Assembly (NCBI GenBank): GCA_031769625.1
Contig: JAUIMM010000636.1
Span: 4,791,501 to 4,855,500 of the forward strand
Length of the DNA stretch: 64,000 bases
Direction: 5' to 3'
DNA from: Taudactylus pleione
Taxonomy: Eukaryota; Chordata; Amphibia; Anura; Myobatrachidae
Shown here one piece after another: positions 54,255-63,981 of the stretch (its first letter is position 1; each line of letters opens with the position of its first letter). A program made the position numbers and the translations under genes. Below the pieces are notes generated by a model. It made no database searches, was not told the origin of the DNA, and saw nothing but the letters and a program-made list of their open reading frames with translations.

Positions 54255-54295
54255 AATCCTGAAGATGGTATATAAAATACCGAAACGTTGATTAG
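54255..54295 (+). ncRNA. Degenerate hammerhead-ribozyme-like core
   Basis: CTGAAGA (54259-54265) fits the CUGANGA core. GGTAT/ATACC (54267-54271 with 54277-54281) would be stem II, and GAAA follows directly at 54282-54285. One extra T (54266) lies between core and stem. Penelope-like elements are known to carry hammerhead ribozymes, so the location fits. Stem I and stem III pairing was not established. Confidence 0.4.
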
Positions 54296-54487
54296 TACAC
54301 ATTGGTGTTGCTTGAATTTATTATTGAGAGTGCCGCACCTCTGGATGTTTATAAAATAAGTATTGGACACATCATCGCTATTCTCAGTAAATATATTTGT
54401 CATTGTGCACCTCCCCTTCTTCATGTCTTCAAGACTTTGTCATTTCCCTTAACTTAATTTATGAACATCTATGGTTTGATTTTTTTG

Positions 54488-55230
54488 CATGGAATCGGTA
54501 TGAAATACCGCCGGACGAGAGCTTGATGGATGTAATACCAACGCCGGAAGACAGAAGAGTGAAGATCCCAACAAAGTAAGTAAATATACTATCCCTAACC
54601 TTCTCCCCCCCTAACCCTAACCTTCCCTTAGGGGTGCTTAACCCTAACCTCCTCCCCTAGTGCCTAACCCTAACCTCCTCCCAGGTGTGCCTAAACCTAA
54701 CCCCCCCTCCCCGCACCCTAAAAATAACCCTCCTGGGTGGAGGTGCCTAACCATAACCTCCCCCCGGGGGTGCCTAACCCTAACCCCCCTCCCCTAGCCT
54801 GACCCTAACCTTCCCAGGGGGGATGCCTAACCCTAAGTCCCTCCTTTTTGGTGCCCTGTGCCAAAAAGAGTATTGGCGCCCCACCATTTTTCAAATAGGG
54901 ACATAACGCACCCAAAAAAGGGTCATGGACTCATGGTGAAGGGCCAGGGAAGAGATAGGGGAGGCCAGGAGATGCTGGGGATGAAATAAGAGGAAGCTAC
55001 AAGTGAGAATGATAATAAACAGAAAACTGACAAGCCCAAACTGCGCCCCCTGCCCTGCGGTGCCCTGTGCCACGGCACAGGCCACACTACCCTAGTTACG
55101 GCTCTGATGCCGGGCGTCAGGATTTTGGCGGGTGGATAATGATAGGCGTCTGGATTTCAATGCCTATCATTAGTCCTATGCCGGGATTTCACAGTTGGGA
55201 AGCCGGCGGTTGAATATTCCTGACCGCATA
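54488..55230 (-). repeat. TTAGGG-tract element (copy 4), with hAT fragment inside
   Basis: GGAATCGGTATGAAATACCG on the left and GCCGGGATTTCACAGTTGGG with CCTGACCGCA on the right enclose CCTAACCCTAACC tracts at 54590-54835. The orientation is opposite to copies 1-3. It is interrupted by a hAT end at about 54840-55107. Confidence 0.7.
54840..55107 (-). mobile_element. hAT fragment (CAGAGCCGTAACTAGGG terminus)
   Basis: The right end CCCTAGTTACGGCTCTG (55091-55107) is the complement of a hAT terminal repeat related to those of elements A-C. GGTGCCCTGTGCCACGGCAC lies just inside. The left terminus was not found. Confidence 0.6.
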
Positions 55231-55259
55231 ACCTTTGCACGTGTGGATTACATGGGTTG

Positions 55260-55695
55260 TTGCTGACATTTGGTGAAAATTTCATTACAATAGCCCCATT
55301 ACAAATATTTTTACTGAGAAAAATGTTGATGTGTTCAATACTTATTTATTTTACCTGCCATGTATATATATGTTCCAGTGCTGTACCATTCATTTCAGTC
55401 AATGCTGCCAATGCAACGGCAGCAACATGTGGTCAGGCATTGTCTTGGAGCAAAAAACACAGTTTTTTCAGCAAATGTGGTCTTTTCTTCTGCATGGCTC
55501 CACGCAAATGGGTTTTCCAGGATGTTTGCATAGTAGTCACCATTAATTGTCTGTCCACATGGAAACCAGTGCTGTAGGATAATAGCATGTGCATCAAAGA
55601 ACAGCAGAAGTATGACTTTACACGCCAAAGGAATCACATGGAATTTTTTGGGCGGAGGCGAATTCTCGTGTTTCCACACATTGGACTCAATTTTG
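55260..55695 (-). pseudogene. mariner-like transposase fragment
   Basis: The minus-strand frame 55395-55814 reads NVWKHENSPPPKKFHV followed by KVILLLFFDAHAIILQHWFP and CGQTINGDYYANILENPF. These are the region around the second catalytic Asp (FFD) and the QTIN-YY block of mariner transposases. Further left, in another frame, DHMLLPLHWQ-like sequence marks the third catalytic region. The first part of that open frame (55695-55814) is unrelated repeat sequence containing the GGTGTCACCC motif. Truncated, frameshifted and without terminal repeats, it is an old relic. A live enzyme would cut and paste at TA sites. Confidence 0.7.
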
Positions 55696-55699
55696 CCCA

Positions 55700-56300
55700 G
55701 CAATCCGGGAGCTGCTGAGATGTCCTCAGGCTCTCCCAGCACAGTGTGGATGATGCACGCGTCATCCATCACCACTGCAGCTCTGCTCGGTATCACCATC
55801 CGAGGGGGTGACACCAGTATAGCAGAGCAGCTCTGCTATTTTGGTGTCACCCCCTCAGATGGTGTCATCCGGTCCACACCCTGCTCCCCCTACTGATGCC
55901 ACTGACTACAGGTATAGTAACTTTAAACATGGTGAGTTCAAAGTAGTAACTGTATGTTTATGCACATACTGCTCCCAGCAATTATATGTTTCACCGACTC
56001 ATACATTGTGCCCAGTGACTGATTAGCTCTTGCTACTTGCTTCCTATAGTCACATATGACTGCAGTCAACTTTTGTGAGTTGGATGAGAGAACTGTGAAG
56101 AAAAGTGTGAACCACATTCTCTTTCATAGTGAGACACAGAAAATAGCTGTTACTCATTTCTACCTATAATGCAAATGCAAAGATAAGTGTCTTAATTAGG
56201 TTTTTTTGCCTCCCCTCCCCATTTTCATTACACGCCATAAAGCTACTTGTAAAGCATTTTCATGCTTCATACAGTCTTTGTTTTTTCTGTGGACAAGTTG
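55700..56300. other. Old repeat and unrecognised sequence
   Basis: 55790-55880 contains two opposed GGTGTCACCCCCTC-type blocks, as near 23060. The rest shows nothing recognised. Confidence 0.45.
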
Positions 56301-56329
56301 TCTACTTGATAATGAAGAAATTATCATAA

Positions 56330-56725
56330 GAACCTCATATTTTTAATGGCTGGCATACAGTGAATGAATAACACTTGCAAAATCTTCTGAATGGAAACAG
56401 ATCAGCAACTTGCAAAAATAGAGACATAAAAAGGCTACCTACATTCATGCATAATGGCCGCTCGCAAATTAAACTAAAATATGTTTCAGGTAATAATTGA
56501 GATGAAATCACCATCTGGCATAAATTAGCCAAAACATTTTAATGGATCAGGCCATGCCTCAGGACTCCAATCCACAACATTTAACACAATTACGTAATAT
56601 TTAATTCATTTCTCCGTAGGAATTTAAAGGCTGATTAGAGTTCATTTTATTCCTTCTAGGGAGATCTTAATTACAGCTGCAGCCTTGACCATACATGCTG
56701 CGTTAATGCCAATATAGACGAAGTC
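56330..56725. other. Candidate conserved non-coding sequence
   Basis: AT-rich, non-repetitive and without open frames of note, but dense in homeobox-like cores: TTAATTAC near 56668, CAAATTAAAC near 56465, and GTAATATTTAATTCAT near 56594. A CAGCTGCAG E-box-like site lies near 56676. The composition resembles vertebrate developmental enhancers. This is inference from texture only. Confidence 0.3.
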
Positions 56726-56892
56726 ACTTATGTTTTTTAAGACATCTTTCACAGTTCCGAAGGCTATGAATCATACTGGCTACTGTAGGATTAATGTGAC
56801 ATTGACAGAGTCTATTTAATCTGCCCTTCTTAATTTTGCAAGTTGTGAATTTTCCCCTAATTGTTTTAGGAGCAGATATATTGGAGTAATTA

Positions 56893-57615
56893 TTAAGAGA
56901 GATAGTAGCCAATACACTATAGAGAGATAGTAGCCAATACACTATAGAGAGATAGTAGCCAATACACTATAGAGAGATAGTAGCCACTACACTATAGAGA
57001 GATAGTAGCCAATACACTATAGAGAGATAGTAGCCACTACACTATAGAGAGATAGTAGCCACTACACTATAGAAAGATAGTAGCCACTACACTATAGAGA
57101 GATAGTAGCCACTACACTATAGAGAGATAGTAGCCAATACACTATAGAGAGATAGTAGCCAATACACTATAGAGAGATAGTAGCCACTACACTATAGAGA
57201 GATAGTAGCCACTACACTATAGAAAGATAGTAGCCACTACACTATAGAGAGATAGTAGCCACTACACTATAGAGAGATAGTAGCCAATACACTATAGAGA
57301 GATAGTAGCCAATACACTATAGAGAGATAGTAGCCACTACACTATAGAAAGATAGTAGCCACTACACTATAGAGAGATAGTAGCCACTACACTATAGAGA
57401 GATAGTAGCCACTACACTATAGAGAGATAGTAGCCAATACACTATAGAGAGATAGTAGCCACTACACTATAGAGAGATAGTAGCCACTACACTATAGAAA
57501 GATAGTAGCCACTACACTATAGAGAGATAGTAGCCACTACACTATAGAGAGATAGTAGCCAATACACTATAGAGAGATAGTAGCCAATACACTATAGAGA
57601 GATAGTAGCCACTAC
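56893..57615. repeat. 25-bp minisatellite, about 29 units
   Basis: Unit GATAGTAGCCAATACACTAT plus AGAGA, 25 bp, with variants AATAC or ACTAC at one site and AGAAA or AGAGA at the junction. The AGAAA variant recurs every five to six units, giving a higher-order period near 150 bp. Spacing is constant and there are no unique spacers. Confidence 0.95.
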
Positions 57616-57619
57616 AGAT

Positions 57620-57942
57620 AATATCACTGCACATGAATATTTGTAGTCATTATGAAGTTGGCATTGTAAGTAAACTATCCATGCTGGAAATAGTGCCAAT
57701 TTCTTTGTGCTCATAAACAAATATTACTGTACTTTAGTTCAGTTTGTTTTAAATCCACATTTACATGTTTGAAATATCAACATAGTATATATAGAATATT
57801 ACAATTAATTTATAAATTCTTATTTAATGTTCCCATTCCACCATGGATGAGGAACAACCATGTGTTTATATGTGACAAGGTGGCATCTGTTTGTCTTGCT
57901 TGTTTCCTTTCTGGAATGCTGTGGAAATGCCTATACAGCTAA
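57620..57942. other. No recognised feature
   Basis: AT-rich sequence; nothing recognised. Confidence 0.4.
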
Positions 57943-58232
57943 AGGTGCACACACACGGTCAGATTTCTTATCAGATACGAACGATAACGATTGTAAAAAT
58001 CGTTCAATCGTTCATATCTTTGACTTGTAGGGCATACATCGACCAACGATGCGCGTGCCCGCATGTCAGATAACGATATCTGACATCGACTGTGTTTGCA
58101 GACAGATTTGGACGATTTCATTCATTTTAATACTGTAAGAAATCGTTCAATCACTCATCGTTTATGAAATCGTTCAAATCGTTGTAAAAATCGTTCATCG
58201 TTATCGATGAACTGACAAATCTGTATACACCA
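57943..58232. mobile_element. Palindromic MITE (GGTGCACACACACGGTCAGA end)
   Basis: GGTGCACACACACGGTCAGA and CTGACAAATCTGTATACACC are diverged complements enclosing CGAACGATAACGATTG and AAAATCGTTCATCGTTATCG. Related to 46190 and 61878. Confidence 0.75.
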
Positions 58233-59280
58233 TAACTCTTGCAGTTTGTTTTTCATAAATCATATATTGTTTTTTTAAATTAAAATTGTACCTGCATTTT
58301 TTAATGTTCTGCTTACCAAGTCTTATCATACAGTAGTAGTTCCTTTAAGCCACTTAACGGAAGAAGAAAGTACAAATTTTATTGATCACTTCCATAAAGT
58401 TGGTGGCTAGGAAAAGCAATTGCAAACGTACTATCGTATATATGGGCATATGGAGTGGGCAATATATAAAACACCCCAGGTTCAGGTGGGCTATACCCTC
58501 CATTTAAGGATTGTGTTGCAATGTAATGGAAGAACTCCTTCCTGACTTCAGTAGAGGTGAACATTAGAACTAATGCATGCCTATACATTGACCAGGCTGG
58601 GAGAAGCCTTCACACTTCATCTTTATCAAAGAGGGCTGTGACATTACCAGCGCGGCACTGCCTATACAGTGGAAGGTGTCGCTGCCTATAATGAGGCAGG
58701 TGAAATTAGTAAGTGTGCACGATCCTTTCACAGCCCCAATTGTCTAGATATCCTTTACATGTATTACAGTATCAATCAATATTGTTTTTCCTGTTTCAAC
58801 ATTACAACTAACAACCTCCACAAAAAAAGGACATACCACCCTCAGACAGATTAATCCCATCAGACCTATACAGCCACCTTTTAAAGGGCAATCTCAAAGG
58901 AGCTGCTAGTAATCCTACTGTTATCACCCATCAAGAGTGAGTATAGGCCTTCTTACATCTCTTTTTTCTGGTTTGGCGCCTTCCTCAGCCTTTCAGAGTC
59001 TTTGAGATAAAAAACCACTTGGTTATATAATTTTGACCTTTTCATTTCAGGAAAAAAGAAATATCTGCTAGAGTGCGAGCCATAGAAAGCCCTGAACTGT
59101 ATCTGTAGCTCGTGTCTGCTGGATTTGCCTGGGTTCACTTCTAGGAACTTTAGCAACACTTCCAAGCAGCACTGTACTTGCAGTATGTGGAAGAAGCTAG
59201 GGAATTAACTGCAAGGCATTTGATGTCAGCTCATGGATCTGCCAAACATGAGATGGACATTCCTCACCAGCTTAACAGAC
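58233..59280. other. No recognised feature
   Basis: About 1 kb without recognised coding or transposon signature. Confidence 0.4.
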
Positions 59281-59283
59281 TGA

Positions 59284-59635
59284 GGGCTTGATTCAGCGGT
59301 GCACGCAAGAGCACTGCTGAAAGCAGATTCCCGATTATCAGGAATCTGCCCATGCGCAGGACCCATTCTACGAGTGTGCTCAATCGCACGCTAGCCCTTG
59401 AATGCCTCTGCCTGATTGACAGGGAAAGGCATTTAAGGGACGGAGTCTGAGTGAGCTGAGGCTTACTCAGCTGTCCGGCCGCCCGGCGCCGTCCACCATC
59501 GCGACCATCGACCAGTGCTCTGTCGCAGTGTTGGGATCGCAAATGCCGCAGGGGGTGTCATACACCTCCTGCTGCATTTGCATTATTGCTGCCTCTGTGC
59601 AGCTTTGCAATTGTGATCCTTGCTGAATCAGGCCC
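59284..59635. mobile_element. MITE, GGGCCTGATTCA family (352 bp)
   Basis: GGGCTTGATTCAGCGGTGCA to ATCCTTGCTGAATCAGGCCC, with exact 3-bp duplications TGA at 59281-59283 and 59636-59638. The CACCATCGCGACCATCGACC segment is shared with other copies. Confidence 0.85.
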
Positions 59636-59886
59636 TGAAGGCGCTAGCGGCCAAAACCTTTCACATTGAAATCTAGAAAATCAAATCTGAAACCAGATTC
59701 TCTGCTCTCGGCATGTATCACTTTGTAAGCATAACATTGTTGCTAAGACCAGCCAGGACTAGGTGCCTAAAAAGCACCTACAGTAGGTGTCCTGTTCCAG
59801 TTCCACATTGTGCGCACACATGCTCAAAGCAACATGCTGCAAAATGTCAACTCTTACAGAATGTTGACATCAGAAATGTCAACATT

Positions 59887-60346
59887 GGGGCTGATTCTGA
59901 GTCGCATGCAAAGTGGCTTTAGTGGCGGGCAGCCACGGAAGCCTGATTTACTTTATAATGCTAATGCAAGAATCCATAGTGCTAATGTGGGGATTCCTGC
60001 GTGTGCAAGCGGAAAAGCCATTTCCCCCATTGACACTGCAACCGTCATCATTGATGTCAGCATTGCACCAGCCCCATGCTAGGTGCAAGAGATACATCAG
60101 TAACAGGCATCTCTTCCCCATATGCACATCGTAGAATCGCACAAAGCTTTATATACAGGACACTCCCAGAAGGAAGGGTAGTTTTGTGTGTCTGCATTGT
60201 TGCCGTCCAGTTCTCACACTGAAATGCCCAATTTCATGGAAAGACTGATCTAACCAAGCAAAAATACATAATTCACATCTGCGCATGCAGTGTACACAAA
60301 AACTCGCCATTTGCACACACAATACATTCAACTCAGAATTAGCCCC
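59887..60346. mobile_element. MITE (GGGGCTGATTCTGAGT ends, 460 bp)
   Basis: GGGGCTGATTCTGAGTCGCA and AACTCAGAATTAGCCCC are complementary. 3-bp duplications ATT lie at 59884-59886 and 60347-60349. Confidence 0.85.
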
Positions 60347-60379
60347 ATTATTATAATGTCAACATTTCCATGAGTCTTA

Positions 60380-60805
60380 GGGGTATATTTACTAAAGTGA
60401 GAGTTTTTAGAAGTGGAGATGTTGCCCATAGCAAGCAATCAGTTTCTAGCTAGTTATTTTCTAGAAGATGCTACCTTTTGGATTTGTGATACCAATAAAA
60501 TGTAACAAAAGACTGATAGGAAAAACAGTATGTCGACAGTCTAACAATGTTGACATAACACCTTTGTCAGTGTGAGGAATGTTGGCATGGTCAATATTGA
60601 CATTATAAATATGCATGTTTAATGTTGACATTACAACTATGGTGACATTCTCATTTGGAAGTGGAGATGTTGCCCATAGCAACCAATCAGTTTCTAGCTA
60701 GTTATTTACTAGAAGATGCTAGTTAAATGATATGTAGAATCTGATTGGTTGCTAATGGGCAACATCTCCACTTCTTAAAAACTCTCACTTTAGTAAATAT
60801 ACCCC
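60380..60805. mobile_element. MITE (GGGGTATATTTACTAAA ends) with an internal 187-bp filler
   Basis: Termini GGGGTATATTTACTAAAGTG and CACTTTAGTAAATATACCCC with 3-bp duplications TTA at 60377-60379 and 60806-60808 (Harbinger-like). A 187-bp segment (60473-60659) interrupts it and is flanked by a duplicated 62-bp piece of the MITE. Confidence 0.88.
60473..60659. repeat. 187-bp direct repeat, copy 1 (copy 2 at 60850-61036)
   Basis: ACCTTTTGGATTTGTGATAC to GACATTCTCATTTGGA is present again 377 bp downstream with only two differences noticed by eye (C/G and A/T). Copy 2 appears to be in its original context. Confidence 0.92.
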
Positions 60806-61099
60806 TTAGTATTTGGGTTAAGGTTAGTGCTAGGATTACCGTTAGGTTTACCTTTTGGATTTGTGATACCAATAAAATGTAAGAAAAGACTGATAGGAAA
60901 AACAGTATGTCGACAGTCTAACAATGTTGACATAACACCTTTGTCAGTGTGAGGAATGTTGGCATGGTCAATTTTGACATTATAAATATGCATGTTTAAT
61001 GTTGACATTACAACTATGGTGACATTCTCATTTGGACATTCTGATTGGCAAGTTAATATACCAAACCCTTTTGGACATGTCCTTGGCTGGCTCTCTAGC

Positions 61100-61360
61100 T
61101 ACTATAGCAGCCAAATAACCACAACCCCCTGTGCCCCCATCCCTTGAATTTCTCTCCAGTCTCATCCCCTCTGTGTCTCTCCAGCCTCATCCCCCTATGT
61201 CTTTCCAGCCTAATAGACCTCCATGTTTTTCCAGCTCCATCCCTCAATGGGCTGCAGTTGTGATATGTGTACAGTAAGCAGACCCTCCAACATGACCCAT
61301 TCCATTAGGTAATAAAATTGATGGAAGCATATAATCAACATTGAGTCCTGTATAAACAGA
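61100..61360. other. No recognised feature
   Basis: Contains a short repeated CTCTCCAGCCTCATCCCC-type motif (61155-61240) and nothing else recognised. Confidence 0.4.
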
Positions 61361-61770
61361 TGACATATTAGCCTTTGAGCCTCTTAAGCTTTCTTAAAAT
61401 TAAGAAACAGGCTTTGGGTTTTATTTGCCTGTGTTTAGAGTTGGTAATTAATTTCTAAAAGCATAAGGCAGCAACATATTTATTCATGGTACGCTAATAA
61501 TTGCATAGTTGGAAAAAATGCAGACTTAAAAAAACAGCAATCATATGTTTTATATTTATGTATTATTTATCCCTGACTACTACAAGAACCAACTTTAATT
61601 ACTAGCTAATTGCATTATCAGCTATTAAGCTGTGTTAAATTGTGCCTTTTTAAAAGGCTGCAGAACATTTTACATTGTAAGTGAAAATGTACATTTAACA
61701 CCAGATGGGAAAAAATATGACGTGGTTGCTGGTGAGCCAGCAGGATACCTACAAAGTCCAGCTGCCATGA
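61360..61770. other. Candidate conserved non-coding sequence
   Basis: Non-repetitive and AT-rich, with TTGGTAATTAATTTCTAAAA, CTTTAATTACTAGCTAATTG, AGCTGTGTTAAATTGTGCC and TTAACACCAGATGGGAAAAA. Such clusters of homeodomain and E-box-like sites are common in vertebrate enhancers. Inference only. Confidence 0.3.
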
Positions 61771-61877
61771 GAAGAGAAAAAAGAAAAGTAAATTAAAGGA
61801 CGTATATCATGGAATGCAATAATTACCCTTCCCACCTGGCCATCCTTCAGATATACTGTTACAAAATGAACACTATA

Positions 61878-62140
61878 GCTGCATACACACAAAACGATTT
61901 TGAAAATGAACGATTTTAGTAAACGATTTTCGTAAATTTTTTTAGGGAAAAATTTACGAAAATCGTTGACTAAAAGTCTTCATTTCCAAAATGTAATGAA
62001 TTATTTTTTTGAACTACAAACGAGTTTTGTAACTTTCCCTTAATGAAAATCGTTAAGTTGTTCAGTCAGAATGGATGATGAACTACTAACTACAAACGGG
62101 GACGCGCGTGAACGATAATCGTTCATCGTTTAGGCTAAAA
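61878..62140. mobile_element. Palindromic MITE, right end truncated
   Basis: AGCTGCATACACACAAAACG opens a copy of the family at 46190, with AACGATTTTAGTAAACGATT and GAACGATAATCGTTCATCG. It stops at 62140 without the expected second terminus. Confidence 0.7.
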
Positions 62141-62145
62141 CCCTG

Positions 62146-62278
62146 CTATTTACCTGGGTTGGATTGCTGGGTCACTCGACCCGGCGATCCAACCTGCTCC
62201 CCTTTTACACCAGGGAGCTGTCCGGGTTAACCCTGCAATAACCCGGGTTTTAGCTCCGGTGTAAAAGGGGTATTAAAA
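62146..62278. repeat. Short foldback repeat
   Basis: CTGGGTCACTCGACCCGG-type palindrome and paired CCTTTTACACC / GGTGTAAAAGGGG. Probably a small MITE; ends unresolved. Confidence 0.55.
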
Positions 62279-62517
62279 GAATCAAAGAAAAAAATATACC
62301 GGTGGCAAAACAAAGCACAAGCAGGTGTGTATTTAATCAAACATATCTGTAATACACAGAGGACTTATCACACAGCCCTGTGCAACATGGTCGACAAAGA
62401 GTGCTTACTCTTCCAGAAATCAGATTAGAACCAGATCCTTCATTGTAGGTGGTATCACAAATCTTGCTATTGGCGAATCGTCACAATAAAATGCCTATGT
62501 GGCTGTGCACTTGACCT

Positions 62518-63013
62518 CTAGCCCTGCTCTATAAGCTGCCAAATAAAAGGCCATGAATACCTGAAAAGGGCAGTGTTGGGGGCAAGCACACAGGACCGCA
62601 ACCAATTGAAGCGAGACAGAGTGTCTGCCATGCAGTTATCTACCCAGGGACATGCTAAGACATGATGGTGATTTAAACAGTGAGTAAACCAGTGCGAGCC
62701 TAACCGTGCAAACAGCCCCACAGCAGGGAGAGAAAAAGCCTTTTGTTGATTGATTGCTTGGACCATGCCCAGGTTGGTGCACCAAAACACAATCGCCAAA
62801 TCACTCAATAAAGATACCCCACAATTCCAATGCTAAATTTAGGAAGGTTTCAAGCAATAAATAGTTTCTGGTAAAGCCACGCGCCACCCAGGAAGTCAGC
62901 CAAGACACAGCACACCACCTACCCTCCAATAAAGCAACAACCATTTCAAACCAACTGCATCTGTGAACAACTGAAGTTGACCACTGGACCAGGAAGGGTA
63001 GTGCCAAATGCAC
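62518..63013 (-). pseudogene. DIRS-like RNase H
   Basis: The frame 62801-63013 ends LLLETFLNLALELWGIFIE, matching the conserved Glu-containing helix. The frame 62518-62808 then has AIVFWCTNLGMVQAINQQ, a changed form of the usual W-C/T-D-N block, and CPWVDNCMADTLSRFNWLR, the conserved N-x-x-A-D-x-L-S-R-F end of DIRS RNase H. It would degrade RNA in the hybrid. The two halves are in different frames, and the Asp of the TDN block reads as Thr, so it is inactive. Confidence 0.72.
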
Positions 63014-63059
63014 ACTCTATTGAATTCCCGCAAAAGGGTATCCCACACTCCCAATCCCA

Positions 63060-63792
63060 TAGCAGCTCTGCCATGATATGTATATAAGTCTGTACTAACC
63101 TCACCATGACACCCTACTTCCTGGCACGGGCCACATGTCTATGCCCCTGGATTCAACGCCTACTCGACCGGCTAGTGGCAGCATTCAGCTACAGTGTCTA
63201 TCTCTAACTCAAGATAGGTTAACCTGGGGAAGGCCCTTCAGTTTTCTCCTGTGCAATGGAAATACCAAAAGAAACCAGAAAAGTGACTGAACAGAAAAAA
63301 GCAACAACTCACAACGATCATACCTGCAGTGAACGACAATCAAGAAATCGTCCAGGTATTTTGCCTAAACATTTGAAGAAAATGCAAGATGCAGGATACC
63401 TCATGGGAAGGCAACGGTCTACTTAATAGCCATCAGAAAGACAAAACCCCATGAACTGAAAAGAGTCAGTGCATTATGTGGGAAGCGGACTCAAAATCTA
63501 CCTTTAGCAGTCTGCGAATCAGGAAATAACAAATGTTGGATAAGCCTAAATCTGCCTTTCTCTTTCTTAAGAATGCTGCCTACTTGTGACAAAACTAGTT
63601 AATCCATGGGATGGGAAGTAAAGGGGCAGCTCATTCTGCCCAACAAGACCTCCTTCATCATCTTAGCATGCACCACTTCCAGCATATCCTGGCAGACTTT
63701 AAATTACAAGGGAAACCCTGCATCACCTCCATGACAACAGGCAGGATGAAACCCACTGAAAAACCCTGATACAAAAGGCCACGACATCCGCA
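63060..63792 (-). pseudogene. DIRS-like reverse transcriptase
   Basis: Minus-strand blocks in order are KKEKGRFRLIQHL near 63570-63530, FQFMGFCLSDGY and VDRCLPM near 63450-63400 (motif B region), and the catalytic KYLDDFLIVVHC near 63325-63361 (YLDD complement at 63347-63358). Stops interrupt between blocks. The combination of a VDRCLPMG-like motif and a neighbouring RNase H of the ADxLSRF type is that of DIRS elements. Confidence 0.72.
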
Positions 63793-63981
63793 TCAGGGTA
63801 TTTGCCACCCAGTTTGAACGTTGAGAAAGTGGGGGTCTTGCCACCCAGTTTGAAGTGGAGATTGCGAGGGTCCTGGGGGGTTTTCTACAATCACTGGAAG
63901 AGTGACCGGTCCCACAGTGGAGGCACGAGTGACGAAAGGGGCACTGAGGGCCTTGCTGACACTAACCACTATAATAGGCAA
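63793..63981 (-). pseudogene. DIRS-like linker upstream of RT
   Basis: A 62-codon frame rich in Pro, Ser and Val (VENPPGPSQSPLQTGWQDPH) with a duplicated FxLQTGWQ-like motif near its C-terminus, caused by a short direct repeat at 63808-63822 and 63840-63854. No domain is recognised. It is assigned by position only. Confidence 0.4.

Larger units (their letters stand above)
53345..54400 (+). mobile_element. Penelope-like element, 3' end
   Basis: GIY-YIG coding sequence, a short downstream continuation in another frame (53857-53940, WIHWLDVISPHGLNES), then an untranslated region with a hammerhead-like core at 54259-54285 and an A/T-rich end. The RT part is absent. Confidence 0.82.

Noticed and set aside
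56893..57615. CRISPR array
   Set aside because: The 25-bp units are directly adjacent with no unique spacers, and the sequence is from a eukaryotic genome.
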